From Phoronis australis (lineage: Eukaryota > Phoronida > Phoronidae), in NCBI GenBank assembly GCA_002633005.1, contig NMRA01000147.1:797179-832867 (forward strand): DNA of 35,689 nucleotides. Reading direction: 5' to 3'. Under the pieces are notes generated by a model that made no database searches, was not told the origin of the DNA, and saw only the letters and a list, made by a program, of their open reading frames with translations. Position numbers and translations under genes: made by a program. Shown one piece after another: positions 1 through 13,280 of this stretch. Numbering within the stretch: the first letter of the stretch is position 1; each line of letters begins with the position of its first letter.

Positions 1-3000
1 AGGACTCGGAGTTATACTCTCACTGCAAGGATAAATGTCAAAAGTTTCCCGGACAACACGTCAAATAAGTTACGCAATTAAGTGGATTAAATTAGGAAAG
101 CAAATATTATAAAAGTGACAGTGACAGACACTTTGTGCTTATTAAAACTGATTGGTTTCAAACTATTATCTTTTATCAATTAGTTATGCGGTTCAGATAT
201 TATAAATTAGACTGAAGATAGATAATCAGCGGGAAACAAAATACAAAACAAAGCTCAAATGTAACAACACACATGTACAAGAAATCCTACTTTAAGAATA
301 CGGCGACTGAAATAAAAATCTACGTGTTAAGACAACGACAAACCTTTATCTTAAATTCTAAACAGAATTCGATTTGCTTATATTACACACACTTGCCCTT
401 TACAAGACCGTGAGAGTGACCTGATGAAAATTCATTGGGAGCCAGAATGATCGTTGAAGACCTTTTTTCGTTTCCGATATCATCAATGATTTTTGGTTGC
501 TGAGACTGTTTATACGTCGAAAATCAATTTGATCGATTTACATGGAACCACTGCATAATTGATTTAAGGTGAACTAGTGCAACCCAGAGGGTTTACAACT
601 CAGACGTACTTTCATAGAAGAGATAAACAAGGCGTGCGCTTTGAAGGGGAACTTTTTTCATTACCAGTTTCCCAACTACATGAAGAGATGCCTTTCTGAC
701 AAAATTCTCTACGAACCAGTGCCTTTTCAGACACACTACCCTTCAAGGAGGTTCACTTTGGCAGTCTGGAAACTCTGTGAAGGATTCTTTTTCTCCACTC
801 TACGCAAAACTAAAGGACTTTCAATAGTGTCTGTATTGTAAAAAGTTATGTTGCAAATAATTCACTCGTTGTCGACAGCATGATGGTTTTCTTTCGCTGT
901 TTCTGGCTTACTGGATTAGAAATTGAACTGTCCAAGATTTCTTACGAAAAGATTAAGTTTACGAAATTAACTTCTACAACCTGAGGAACTAAACCCCAAG
1001 GAAGGACAACTTTTGTTATGGAGGCCTACTTTTAGAGTTCACTCTCTGTCAAAAATACAGTCCTAAGTACAGTCACTGAGTCAGTGAAGTATTATAGTTT
1101 TACTTGAATTATCATGATGGTCGTCTGGGGGCTGTCTCCCTCTCTGGTCCGCAAAAACAGCGTGAAATGTTTTGCTTTGTCTATGTTTCGAGTTGGCTAG
1201 CGCATATTACCGTGCTCTGTGATTTGTGCTCCAAATCATTTCGGTCCCGTTTAACTTAAAAGTTTTCACGGTCACGCTACGGTGAAAGATGTTCGTTGCG
1301 TGTCTGAAACGAATGTCCTGTCGAGAGTAAACACGAAGCGTCTTTGTATGTGTCTGAAAGATCTTTCTATTGAAATCCACACGAGTCCCACTAATGGTAG
1401 CCTACCCTATTTATTTCCGTTGTGATAAATTAAAGAAAGAGTCCATTGGAAATGAAAGGTAGGCAATATCCTCGAGACACGGTGTGTTACGGCATCTCTT
1501 TTAATAAACTGATTAAAAAGGTGTTAAACCACTAAACCACACTATTTCTTGCCATTTTGTGTCTGCTCTTGTGCCTCACGAGGACTATTTCCTCTGAAAA
1601 CGAACAAAATTGTGCCATTCTGAATGACGAACTCGATATGTTCCCGCATTCTGACGCAATTTAAAGAAACATTTGTAATACCCCATACGAAAAGATTGAA
1701 TGGATTACACTTTGCCAATTCAAAAACTCTGTCGAAATTTTACCAGAATTATAGCAATAACACTCTTATAGTTTTGCTTGTTTTTTTACGTTACTGCACA
1801 TAACTAACAATAACAAATTTCAGAGGATACCGATGGCCACCAAAAACTTTAAGAAGTATTTAACCCGTGGTTTCCGTCAAAAACAAATTGTGATCACTTA
1901 CCGTCATAAAATTGGTATAAGGTGATTTCAGAGTTTAGAAAGAACTTCCGGTTCGTTATTGCTTGAAACAAGTTTGGTGTAAATTGAGGAAATAACAAAT
2001 TGACATTTATTCACAATCCCACTAGAGGTCACTTCTAAACTGGGTAAAGAGCAAGATAAGACCTCCAATTTTATAACGAAAGTGGCCTGAATCAAAACCA
2101 TGTTTAACGGAACGCATGTAGGGTTTATGCCACTTTTTTACTCCTTTGGGCCGACTTAATACGAAGTTCGAAATTGGAACACTACCGTCGCAGCGAGAAA
2201 TTTATAGCATCAAAGTGCGCCTGTGTCCCTTGAGCCCGAATTTAATCAGAATGTAGCGAGGTATATCGATCTCTTAAGGTTGTAATATTTACAGCCGCGT
2301 TTTGTCAACCAGTGTGTCGTCCTTGGTTTAACTCTCTGTGGATTTAATATTTTGCGAAGAAAACACCTGCATCTGCTTTCCCTACAACTCGTATTTCAGT
2401 ATTATATTTCATCGATCCTGACAACTGATATGTCTCAACGCTTTTGGCTTACCTTACATATGGGTATACATGTGACGTGAGCTGTGATGTAGAATTTCCA
2501 GATGGTAAGATATTCCAAAGATCTCAGCTATCTAGCCGAGACGGTAGGCGAAATGACAGGGTTTCGATCGTGTTGAACAATACATGTTCTCCTTACTTCA
2601 AAAGACTACAGAAGACGTTGTCAATATTGATACTGGCTACCACGGGGCTTCCCTTTAGCAAACACTACGTATAATTTTTTCAATAGTTGTACAGTAGCCG
2701 CTTTGTTACAATAGGAATTTCTCAGCTGCTGTCTTAGACAACAATACCGTCAAATTATTGCATTATGCACTATAGATTCACGGCATCCTGGCAGGTACTA
2801 ATTAACCGTACGCCGCCTTCAGGCAGGCTTTGAAATGACCGTGTTGAACGGACGTTGAATCGTTGCCTCGCAATCCTACCTCAGTGTCATAACGTTCGAG
2901 TTGATAATGGAACATCATTTAGAGTCGCTAGTTATGGGACAAGCACTTCACTATGAAAAAAATATATACATAAAAATACAATGTTATAATTAAGGATAAT

Positions 3001-3500
3001 CATAAAATATAAATTGAATATTCTGGTTATGTGTGTTCTGTCTTATTTGTCAAAACGCGTGTTCTTGTATTGTTGAGTAAGTCAACGGAAGCATTACCAA
3101 ATTAAACAACATCTAACAATAAGAGTAATTAATATATGTTTTAAAGACGGCAACTTGAAACAGAATTGCAACAAAACTGTTTAATACTCTAAATGGCTTG
3201 TACATGTAGGTTACTAAGATATATTGCGAACACAACAATTAAGATTTTGCATTTTGCTGGACCCAGTTAGGCGAATAAGATGATCAAAATTCAAACTAGG
3301 CCGAATTTTGTGTATGCTATACATCGAAACGAATCACAATCTTTTATTCGGATAACAAAAAAATCCTCTAATCCACGTGTACTTGAATTCTCTAACAATG
3401 AATCGCAGTAAAAATTAGCCAATTCCCCCAGAAAAGTCTGAAACAATGCCCGGATGACCTCGCCTCCAACTCGGGTAACGCATGCGCACTTCCTCAGTCA
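1..3500. other. Non-coding stretch, no gene recognised
   Basis: AT-rich sequence with only short, unconvincing open frames at about 641-841 and 2444-2674. I see no domain, tRNA, recognisable transposon end or long repeat. A good-looking splice acceptor (pyrimidine tract then CAG) ends at 2399 and a GTAAGA donor-like site lies near 2503. Every frame between them is closed, so any exon here would be untranslated. It is most likely intergenic or intronic DNA of a gene outside the window. Confidence 0.6.
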
Positions 3501-5200
3501 TCTCTTCTATGGTCAGCACAGCTTGTAATCTGGCTTGACGTGTTGGACAAATTGCGTGATCACAAAGACCTGCACTGGTACTTTGTGAGTCAGTAAAGAA
3601 AAGACGAGAGAAAGATTAAAAAAAGAAGAACGTGCCAAGGTGACGACGGTGTCATAGATCGAAAAGTACCGGGAACGCTCACCGGAGAAAGCTCGATTTT
3701 CAAACAAACACTGAACTTGCCAAAGTTTTATTGAATCGGTGCGTTCACAAATTGAAAACGACGAGTTACTGATACTTAAAAAAGTAACCCAATCGATTGT
3801 CGAAGCTAGCGACATTTTAGTTTCTGCTTTCTTTGGCTTTGTTTTGCCAAATCTCGGGTGCCTTTTACCTCCCCCTTTCTGCCATCCCTGTGTCAGTTGT
3901 TCGATCACAATTTAGGCACCATGATCACCATATGAATGTTTGACATGACGTCATCATGCAGCTAACTGGCTGGATAGCAAGCGACATGCACAATTCGACA
4001 TACTGTATTTTTTATGCACTTTGCATTGGATAAAAATAAGTTACTCTTTATGGTGAATATTTAGTAGCTGTGGGCGTGAGACCACCTAGTTTTGTCCAAG
4101 CTTATTCCGTGGAGTAGTAATAGACTTGTTTTTTGAAAAAATGAAAAATTGATAAAAAAACTCGTACAATCTTGTATAGTTTCAAATCAATTCAAAACCA
4201 ATAAAAAGTGGTAAAAAACGGTTCATCAGAATCTTAGTCAAACGTCACTAAAGCTGAAGGGCAGTTTGCTTCCCGTATTATAATGGCCACCTGATCAGTA
4301 CAGTCATATATTATCAGGTAATTATTTTCTTAAACCGAAATGATCTTAGTTGACTCCCTTGCACTGTACTTACGTGAACCTTAATTAACAAATCTTAATC
4401 AAAATTTATACCCCTGTCATCTTCCGTAATCCACCTGACTTACAACTTTTTGATTTGTTTCATACTAATAAGTTGTTTGGGACTTTTTGGTGCACGTGTA
4501 ATCAAGTATGAAGCGCCCATGGACACAGAAACAATTGCACCAGTAAATGCACTTATTCTACACGCAAAATAGTTTGCTCTTGGGATACAATTGAGCAGTG
4601 TATGTTAAATGAAGATGTTGGTCCAATCAGAACTTGTATAATTACTATTTTAGATTAATCAAAGATGTCTTCGGTTGTCATTCATGACAAAGGATGATGA
4701 AATTAGACTAAAAGACATGAAATTGAATAAAGAAATGGTATTAAATAGTGAGAGTATTTATAGTCAATGAAAATGAATTTTCGGCATCACTTTTTGTCTG
4801 TTAGCAAGACACAATATAACTATCGCTGCAAATGTTTCCTCTGTGGATGCACCGCACGGATAACAGTGAATTTAATACATTTGCGAAGTAAAAAACAGAT
4901 AGGAAAATCAAAATTAGGTGAGACCTTTGGAAATGTCTAAAAATTGGAACAACTTATCTCAGGAATGGCAGTTTTCAAATTCCGTACTCAATGCATTGTT
5001 CTCCAAGACGCGTTTAGGAATTCCTTTCAAAATGTCCCGCGTTGGCATGAGGGGATATCAAAGCTAGGATCCTTCAAAACTTTATGCGAAAACCAAAAGT
5101 TGCTTTGAATGTACCGTTCTTCTTGTTAACTTCAATAAATGATATGAACACGTGTCCCAGTCAATGGCGGGAATTGGTATCACGTCAAAAATCTACAAGA
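3501..5200. other. Non-coding stretch with one full CRE palindrome
   Basis: A minus-strand open frame of 131 codons at 3513-3908 has no recognisable domain, and its Lys/Ser-rich composition looks like chance. TGACGTCA, a perfect cAMP-response-element palindrome, lies at 3946-3953. A GCTAACTGGCTGG fragment at about 3961 resembles short repeats at about 17285 and 31400. Nothing else can be supported. Confidence 0.5.
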
Positions 5201-5384
5201 TTTTAGTACTATCAGAAAAATAAAATTCTTCTAAATCGTTAAATTCTCTAGTTTGAACACACTTGGATAAATGCACAGGCTTGTCGATATGGTCCCATAC
5301 TTTTAGTACTATCAGAAAATAATACTTGTAAATCTTTAAACTCTCTAGTTTTGAACACACAGGCTCGTCGATATGGTCCCATAC
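5201..5384. repeat. Tandem duplication, unit about 100 bp, two copies
   Basis: TTTTAGTACTATCAGAAAA starts at 5201 and again at 5301. Both copies run to a shared end, GTCGATATGGTCCCATAC, at 5300 and about 5384. The second copy lacks about 16 bp near its middle (the GGATAAATGCACA part). Scattered substitutions show that the duplication is not recent. The minus-strand open frame across it is a by-product. Confidence 0.8.
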
Positions 5385-5714
5385 AACATAAACGATTTTT
5401 TGTTTTACATGTTGTTTAGTGGTAAGCGCTAGGGTAGTAATAAACTTAAAAAACATCAAAGTTGTGGCAGATGTCACTGCAGTATTTTAAAAACCTGTAC
5501 ATTTAAAGCAGCGTGTTGACAACTAAAGCGCACATCATGCGAATAATTGGACATAAATCATTATTTTTAATAGTGGAGGGACAAGTCAGATCATTAAAAA
5601 TCGATGCTCGTCACGATGAACGATTCGCTCGAGCAGTTTGATGAAAAATTTGTTTCTTGTAGTTGACTACGTTGGCCCGTACCTTTTCGCCTTTTCTTAG
5701 GCTCGCCGTTCCAG

Positions 5715-5977
5715 CCGCCAGGGGAGCTCGAACAAGCCCCCCATTTGGCGAAGTGGGAAAAAAGGTCCGCCTCAGAGAAACAAAAAGTCCGCCAAGTAGA
5801 AAACGACACAAAAGTCCACTAAAAAGGCAGGAACTACCGAAATTCGGCGAATGCACAATTCATAGCTCTGAACATACCTCGTTTTTTTCTTTTATTTATT
5901 TTTTCTTCTTTTTTTAATAAAAGCTCCACATTCTCAAAAAATTCGAGCCCCCCATTGCTTAGGCTGCGTGCGTGCAC
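5715..5977 (+). mobile_element. MITE family A, copy 1 (degenerate)
   Basis: This matches the copies at 16131, 30416 and 33857. Shared internal blocks include TTTGGCGAAGTGGG, GGTCCGCCTCAGAGAAAC, AAAAGTCCACTAAAAAGGC and, near the right end, ATTCGAGCCCCC. The right terminal repeat is decayed (CTGCGTGCGTGCAC instead of CTGGGTGCGCGCATG). The left end is eroded, so the left border is approximate and no target-site duplication is visible. It has the same orientation as the copy at 33857. The three overlapping open frames here are by-products. Confidence 0.75.
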
Positions 5978-8900
5978 GGTACCGATTCCGTAACAAATAA
6001 GATACTAACCTGTTTAATGTTATCTACAGTCTATTCAACTGGGAGTCTACCAGGTTCTTAAGAGTTCGCCCCCAGTCGTGTTCTATGATTCCGGTGCTCA
6101 GCTTTTGCAATCATGCTGCTCTTTTGTAATAAATAAGACACCGATGATTTGAAAAAGAAGAATGATTCGGTAAACGCTATTAACATCCTGATCCATCCCA
6201 GGCCCGTCAGTATGAATGCCCGTACTTAACAAAGTCTTTGATCCTCTTGTCTGACAAAATGTGCTTATATTCCAGTCACAATCCGCTTCTAAACCTCAGT
6301 CCCGGACCAATTAATACTGAAACCTAAACTCGACACACTCACCAAACCTGATGCATACCCCGGGTACGAAACTCAAGTCCCGAGCCATGGCAGCGGAACG
6401 GACCAAGGTTAGTAAATTTGACTAAAATATGCCTCGAATGCGACACCGTCCAACGGATCCTACTCTGATTGTACAACGCTTCCTGGTTCGCACTAAGTTT
6501 TTTGCACAGTTTTTGAGATGATGGTATTGGCGTGACAAAGCCCTTAATGATCAGTGAAAGGTGCATTCGAACAAGAGATAAAAGTTAAAGAGCAGAACTT
6601 TAATCCGTAGATTCACCCACGTTCTTATTGCACTCATGCTGATATAAATTAATTGGTGTATATAATGTTTCACTACAAACGAAGACAACCCAAGTTAATA
6701 ACAATTTTATTAAAACGACAGCAGGTGTAGAAATACCTGTTGACTATATCGTTTCAGTCAGTTATTGACGTACAGAAAATTCGCCAATCAGTATTGACTT
6801 GTGCACATGTATATTAAATATAAGTAGATGCAAGAGCCTTCACTTTGATTTATTGTCTTACAGCTATCAGTAAGTCTCCGTAGTAACGCGTAAGTATTGT
6901 CGTATAAACTTGTTTGACTGAAGCTGTTTAATGCAGTTTGATATAAACTTTGTTCACTATAAAGTGGTTTGTATTAAAACTATTTTAACTATTTTGGAAA
7001 GAATTTATTAAAGTTACTTTGAACCCACATTTTGACAAAAAGTCTGAACTTTTGATTTGGTTCACTGGTCTCGACTTTTCCTTTCTCAACTTAGAACTGA
7101 TATTGGGCTTGTAAAAACTGACGATTTAGTTTGCAAGCCATGTTCGGTGCATGAAACGACTAGCCTGCTCAAACCAAATTACTAGTCCTGGTCCCGAACT
7201 ATAGCAAATGGCCAGCCGTTCCTAAAATCACTCCTTATCTATGTAAGGAACCTGGTGAAACCGTAAGGGTGCGTACCGTTGACCCAAAACACTCGTTAAG
7301 CACTCGCTGCGAGAAGTCTTCGCTCATGGAACGGAAGCAGTGAATTCTGTCACATAACTGAACATTGCAACTTCACCGACCAATCACTTCAGTGCCCGCC
7401 ATTTTGCCAGGGCACTCTAGTGTGGTCCCGAGCATACTTGCGAAACACTGGTGTGATATTGCGTGAGTTCTTGCACGGTCTTACTTTTTCGCGACTCAGT
7501 GGCTTGCGTGTGCGGAACGTAACCCAGTTATATACGTCATTAATGGGCTATAAACTATTTTTTGATGTTTCTCGACACAAGCCAGATTCCTAGCACATTT
7601 AAAATACCCTTTCTCTGTTTTAGCCAGTTAATCATAAATTGAGTTTCTTAAATCACTAACTAGGGATATTTCTAAATAACAAACTGGTGAATAAGTGTTT
7701 GACTTTCATTTTTTAAGTTCTTTAAATATTGTATTACGTCTGAAGAAAATCATATGGGAATAAACTGTGACTAAAGCAGTACGGGTTTGTGAAGTTTTTA
7801 ATTCGTCCAAACTTAAAAGGGAAGGAAATCTTCAGAAAAAGTAAAACATTCGTTTCACCGTCTTCACAATGCCCCTGTGATAAATACTTGTGAAATTTTG
7901 CCCTCGCCCAATAATACAATTGCGTCAACGTTCAAAGAAAATGCGTGCATGTTGTGCTCCTGTCTTACTATGAATAGTCAACATATAACAGAAAATAAGC
8001 TCTACCGTGAACACCTAACCAATTTGTTTGTACAGCAACGCTTTGAGCCTTTTCCTTAAGGCTGTCTCAGTTAGTGACCTCCATTCTAACTCGTATATAA
8101 AACAGACTTTGTCAACTAGTGAAAGTATATATTTTCTGAAAAAGATCGGTGATTATAAAATCAGTATGTTTTATGTTTATGTGGCATTAATATTATTATT
8201 ACATTAACACCAAAAATTTCATTTTTAAGAAAGGTAAATCCATACCATAATAACACCTGGGTCGATTTTAATAAAACCTTTTTAAATGAAAATTTCATCA
8301 GTTACCTCAAAAAGATTGTTACGAATTTTCGGTTAGTCTTTTACTTTCCTTCATATGACAAATCAACTCACAAAGCGTAAGATATTTTTGTAAGAAATAG
8401 CAGTCGTATTCGTTTTTGTTACATTACGCAAAAACAAGGTCTTTATATCGAAAATCCTCATACAGTTTTTGAGAGTGATGATTGAATATTAACTTTGGAA
8501 AGTTTCAGGGAAATCCACCAAGCCGGTTTCGAGAATTCGTGCTCTTAAGTTGAAATTAAGTCGATTTACCGAAAAAGACGATTAACTTGCTTTCGGTCGA
8601 TGATATTTATACATGCCCTAACCATGTTTGCTATTTCAACATTTCAACATTCACTCGCAAAGTTGACTGAATTTGCAGTGCTTAATAAACTTAATTTTCG
8701 CTAAAACGGTGAATTTTGTTACCGTCTCCAGACCGACAGGCGGGGTTAACTGTTGACCTACTTAAAAGTAGGTTAACAGGTCTTTGTTATATACACCACT
8801 TGCCGCGAGACTGATATGAAAACAAGTACGAAATGGACAATCGAATCAGTTTTAAAGCGCATCGTGAGCATAAGATCGAAAGAGCGAAATGTCAAATTAC

Positions 8901-9390
8901 GTATCAAATTAATGAATTTGGTTGAGAATTTATCTCTTTTCACAACTTGTGTTCGTGAGCGCAAGTCACAGAGGCGTGCGGCTACTCGGAGCGAGCATTC
9001 GTTCTCAACAGTCGTATGCATGCAGACGCACAAGTCCCTCAGGATCAAAACTGTGTTTTGTCTTCTTTTCCCTGGCATCTTTCTAACATATGGACATCAC
9101 ACATCGCCGACTCAATATTATGGCTACTCTGTGAATTAATCGACTGAGGGTACATACGGAGCTGCTCTATGCCTGCCGGGAGATTCGATTTGAGTGACAG
9201 ACTTTTAACCTTTGACCTCGGATAAGTAGTAAACAAATATCCACACGGTTGAGCGGTCCCAAGGTGGTTCCGTTAAATCTTTTTTTCTTTTTCGCTGCAG
9301 GCATTTGAAGTTACCCTAGCATAAAGATAAAGCATTTTGCTCGACATATGTGAAATATTATAAAAACGGCCAATAAGGTTTGAGATATCC
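5978..9390. other. Non-coding stretch, no gene recognised
   Basis: Only short open frames with no recognisable domains. The longest (107 codons on plus, 101 on minus, around 8770-9140) overlap each other on opposite strands and contain no motif. About 8118-8140 has a short match to fragments near 24140 and 32040 (AAGTATATATTTTCTGAAA type). I see no structural RNA gene. Confidence 0.55.
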
Positions 9391-9898
9391 TTAAAGGGGC
9401 CTGAAACGCGATAAACAGGCGAAACTGCAATTGAAAGTGGTTCTCTGCCACTGAAACAGAATTCAAACCACTCACCAGGTATTTTAGCGTTTGTTCGTAA
9501 AGATTTTTAATTTCTGTAGATATCAAAGCATTTTCTTTTAGTTTCAAATTTTAAAAAATCGATCTGTTATCTGCTCGCCACTTCGTCGATATTTCTCTCA
9601 CAAGGCACGCTCCTTATTTGGTATGGCAAGACATAGACGTACCGCGTTTCCTTATACGGAAAATGTGACCTTTGACCTCAAGCGACTTCAAGCAACTGAC
9701 TGTGTGCGCACGCACGCATTTATCATAAGCGATAGAGTTTTTCCTTCGCGTATTACAAAAATCGTGAATTTTGTGTTTTTTCTGGAAATTTCTTCAGAGG
9801 TGAAGCGAATTACACTGTACTAGACGTTGCGAGATGGCACTATCGTCAGTTAGCTTAAAAGATATTTTGACGAGCTTTTGTGTTCCATGCCTCTTTAA
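9391..9898. mobile_element. TTAA-flanked MITE family B, copy 1
   Basis: The 508-bp element is bounded by TTAA at 9391-9394 and 9895-9898. It has imperfect terminal inverted repeats of about 18 bp: the left end reads TTAAAGGGGCCTGAAACG, and the right end reads TTAAAGAGGCATGGAAC on the reverse strand. The interior matches 18750-19180, sharing AAAGTGGTTCTCTG, CACTGAAACAGAATTCA and ATATCAAAGCATTTTCTTT. There is no transposase frame. A TTAA duplication is typical of piggyBac and Kolobok superfamilies; the parent family here is inferred only from that. Confidence 0.8.
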
Positions 9899-11292
9899 AT
9901 TCCGAATGTGTCATGAGCCAAAACTAATATGGGTACCAGGTCCATTTTTCATTTTGTCAAAGGTTCTTTGTGTTGTAGTGTAATAATTGACCTGTTAGTG
10001 ATGACAAGAGTCGACTATCCTTCAAGTCTACTGAGCAGTGATATACAAGTATCGCAACAGGGGATTGTCAGAAATGAGCTCAAAATGTCAACTTTGCAGT
10101 TTTCGAATCATTTCATTTTTCATAAAATTGCAAATGTAAAATCAAATGCTAATACGACAGGAAATATGAAACAGTCAGAACTTTTAACGTTCAAAAGTCC
10201 AAAGACAAATTCAGAACTTTTAAAATATTTCTCCGTTGTGAGATTGTTTTTCTAGCAAGCAAGGTTTTCACATATTTATTGATTGCTCAACCATCTGCGC
10301 GTTCCGTTTATATAAATATCAAAATAAATATCATTTCTCGGAAGACTTACCTAAGTTAATTATTGCTTAGTGAAGTTGCCAAATATGTTTTTATGCAAGT
10401 GAAGACTAATCAGATGTTTTTATATATTTATATGTGTATAAGTGTATACACTCATGTATTGTTTCTCCTAAATATATTTACGTAACGCATACCCTGCTGT
10501 TGTGTTGGTTCAGTACCTGGGCAGACAGTAATGACATCTACTGTATATACAATGTACTACCATTTCTTTTCTCAGGGATCTAATTCTTTTCTCATGAGGT
10601 ATTTTTCTACCTTTCTCATACATCACAATGCGGCTCTTGCGGACTCATTTCTTCTTGATCTCTTGCACATATTGTATGTTGCTATGATAAATATGAAACA
10701 CGGTCATTAATAGTTCGTTCATTATAATAGTTCGTACGCCATCCTTGAAACACGGTATTTCTCTCTAATAATTCGTACCGCAGGTGTACGAGGAAAAACA
10801 GTTTTAGACGTATCTGAGTCAGTAAAAATAATTCATGCACCCATTGCTAACTATTCGGATAATCGGCACCCGTAGTTTGTTATACGACCGAAGTAGCAAC
10901 GAGTTCTTACGAAGCGTCCTTGGAGAGCACTCGAATGTCAGCGTATGTTGTAATCAATCGACATAACGAGCTGCAGGTCGTATTTTGACCAGCTCGATGA
11001 AGTCACAACATGCAACGTAGAACTTCCAACGTATGCGAGACGAGTTTTTAGTGTTGTCAGATATCTGGCAAGCATAAAGCAACTTGTCGTTATTTGCTTG
11101 TTGCCAAATCCAATTTAAAGAACCTTCTTGTCATTGGCTAGTAAAAATGGGTTAATTTAGAGACGATCTTTGGCGCGTTTCATTGACTAAGGGTTTTCGG
11201 CTGCTTTTGCAAATTTCCAGATGGGCCAATGTAAGCTTCGGACCACGGCATCACAGAACAGCGATAATTCTATTAATTCTTAAACTATCAAT
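9899..11292. other. Non-coding stretch upstream of the pol remnant
   Basis: No gene is recognised. A degenerate 52-bp duplication is present: TGAAACACGGT at 10694 and 10746, each followed by an AATARTTCGTAC block. A perfect 10-bp palindrome GTGTATACAC lies near 10439. I could not find a gag, a protease or a copy of the 3' LTR here, so the retrotransposon that follows is truncated on this side. Confidence 0.5.
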
Positions 11293-12016
11293 TTGCCAAA
11301 CTTCGTGGTGGAAAAGCATCGCCAGTCCGCCAGAGATATCGTTACGGACCTCACCAGTGCCTTCTACCAGATACCATTGGACCGTTCGTCTATGAAATAC
11401 TGTGGCGTCTGCACTCCCTTTAAAGGGGTGCGTGTCTATACCCGTGCTGACATGGGTATGCCTGGCTCAGAAACTGCACTCGAAGAACTCATGTGTCGCG
11501 TCCTTGCAGACCTTCTTCAAGAGGGCAAAGTCGCTAGACTGGCTGATGATTTGTATTGCGGCGCGGATACCCCAGATGATCTCCTTACAATATGGACCCG
11601 TGTACTCCAGGCCCTGGACAGGTGTAACCTCCATCTTTCACCTACCAAGACCGTCGTTTGCCCAAGGTCGACCACTGTCCTGGGGTGGATTTGGTCGGAT
11701 GGCAATATCTCCGCGAGCCCTCATCGCATAGCTACACTCTCGTCCTGCCCTAAACCTGATAATGTCCGTGGTTTACGTTCCTTCATTGGTGCCTACAAAG
11801 CTCTTGGTCGAGTCCTACCTGCGTGTTCCCAAGCTCTTGCACCGTTAGAAGAGTCAATTGCAGGCATGAAATCCCAGGATAAGGTACCATGGAATGACAG
11901 TCTTCGTGATTCCTTCGATTGCGCCCAACAGCCTCTCAAGTCGCACAAGAGCATCCTGTTACCTCGACCCTCAGACCAATTGTGGATCGTCACGGATGGG
12001 TCACTAGTCATGGAAT
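11293..12016 (+). pseudogene. pol: Reverse transcriptase remnant and start of RNase H
   Basis: The frame opens with no proper start, because upstream pol is lost. Recognisable RT blocks are [12 protein letters not shown] (catalytic Asp of motif A, about residue 19), then [13 protein letters not shown], and LADDLYCG (residues about 82-89), the catalytic Asp pair of the YxDD box at 11545-11550. Here the usual aromatic first residue of that box is Leu and the second is Ala. Next come the thumb-like segment ([16 protein letters not shown]) and the connection region ([16 protein letters not shown]). The frame ends just after LWIVTDGS, whose Asp (11995-11997) is the first RNase H metal ligand. A frameshift near 12000-12010 moves the rest of RNase H to the next frame. 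Confidence 0.88.
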
Positions 12017-13280
12017 AGGGACGCTGTATGTCAGTACACGAGGGCACAAGCTGTGTCTTGCTGGGTTTTACATCGCCAAACTTCGCAAACACCAAGTCAC
12101 TTGGCTCCCGTGCGAGATTGACGCTCTATCTATAGCTGTTGCCGTCAAACACTTCAGTCCGTTTATTATCCAATCGAATCATCGGACTTGTCTCCTCACA
12201 GACAGCAAGCCGTGTGTCCAGGCAGTAGAGAAACTATGTAGAGGAGAATTCTCATCTAGTCCTCGTGTAACATAGTTTCTGTCTATTGTCAGCCGCTACC
12301 AGGTTCACTTGTCAACCCTAGCTGGTTCAGCAAACTTTCCGTCAGCCTTCGCGAGTCGCAACGCTCCCGACTGCAGTGACCTACGTTGTCAAGTATGTTC
12401 GTTTATCATCGCCACAGAAGATTCTGTCGTGAGACATATCAGCGTTGACGACATCCTGCAAGGATCGACTCGTCTCCCATTCACGACTCGCTCCACCTGG
12501 ATTGCTACTCAGTTGGAATGTCCTGATCTACGACGTGTCCTTGCTCATCTGAAACAGGGCGCTCACCTTTCTAAGAAGCTCACTTCCTTACCAGACGTGA
12601 AGCGTTACCTCAGGGTTACCACTATCTTCCGTGATGGTCTACTCAATGTACGCCGAAGCCAATCCCTGTTTGCTGCTTCCGAGGTGATTGTCGTGCCCCG
12701 GGCTGTTCTTGAAGGATTGCTTACTGCCATTCACATCAAGCTTGACCACCCTTCCAAGCATCAACTGAAGCTGGTTGTCAGTCGCCACTTCTACGCGTTA
12801 GATTTCGATAAAGCCATTGACCGGGTTTCTGAATCATGGCACGTATGTGCGTCCCTGAAAGCCTCTCCCTGTGCTTTTGTCCCACAATCGACTACTGACC
12901 CGCCAGAGGTTGCAGGCATTTGCTTCGCTGCAGATGTCTTGAAGCGTTCGCACCAGCTCATTCTTCGTGTGCGTGAAACGGTCACATTGTATTCTGCCAC
13001 TTGTCTTATTGGCACTGAGACACACACTGTGCTCCGAGACACTCTAGTCCAACTCCTGTCAGAACTACTCCCACTTGATGGACCGTCGGCCATTGTCCGG
13101 GTCGATCCCGCCCCTGGGTTTCGTGCGCTCCAGAACGACAAGCTGTTACACTCAGTTGGCATACGTCTAGAAGTTGGTCGCGTCAAGAACCCAAACAAGA
13201 ACCCCGTTGCAGAAAAGGCAACTGCTGAACTTGAGAACGAGTTGTTGCGCCAGCAACCTGGAGGGGGTCCAGTTATGTAA
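12005..13280 (+). pseudogene. pol: RNase H remainder and integrase catalytic core remnant
   Basis: In a different frame from the RT block, this carries the rest of RNase H: a Glu in WLPCEIDAL and an Asp in LLTDSK, the second and third acidic ligands. A TAG at 12273-12275 interrupts the frame, which then continues unchanged. The integrase zinc finger follows: the two His are plausible (LDHPSKHQ), but the first Cys of the CxxC pair is Trp (codon 12837-12839). The catalytic triad looks intact: Asp at 12933-12935, Asp at 13104-13106 and Glu at 13212-13214, giving exactly D-x35-E. The frame is lost after 13260, in a G-rich run (GGAGGGGG), which suggests a small indel there. Confidence 0.85.

Noticed and set aside
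2444-2674. Open frame with CDVSCDV..DGK, superficially like the cysteine spacing of the peptide exon
   Set aside because: Only two cysteines match, there is no signal peptide and no ATG start, and the surrounding splice-like sites leave every frame closed.
3513-3908. 131-codon minus-strand open frame
   Set aside because: No domain, no support from splice signals, low-complexity basic and serine-rich composition; most likely chance.
8773-9139. Overlapping 101- and 107-codon frames on opposite strands
   Set aside because: No motif in either; overlapping antisense frames of this size arise by chance.
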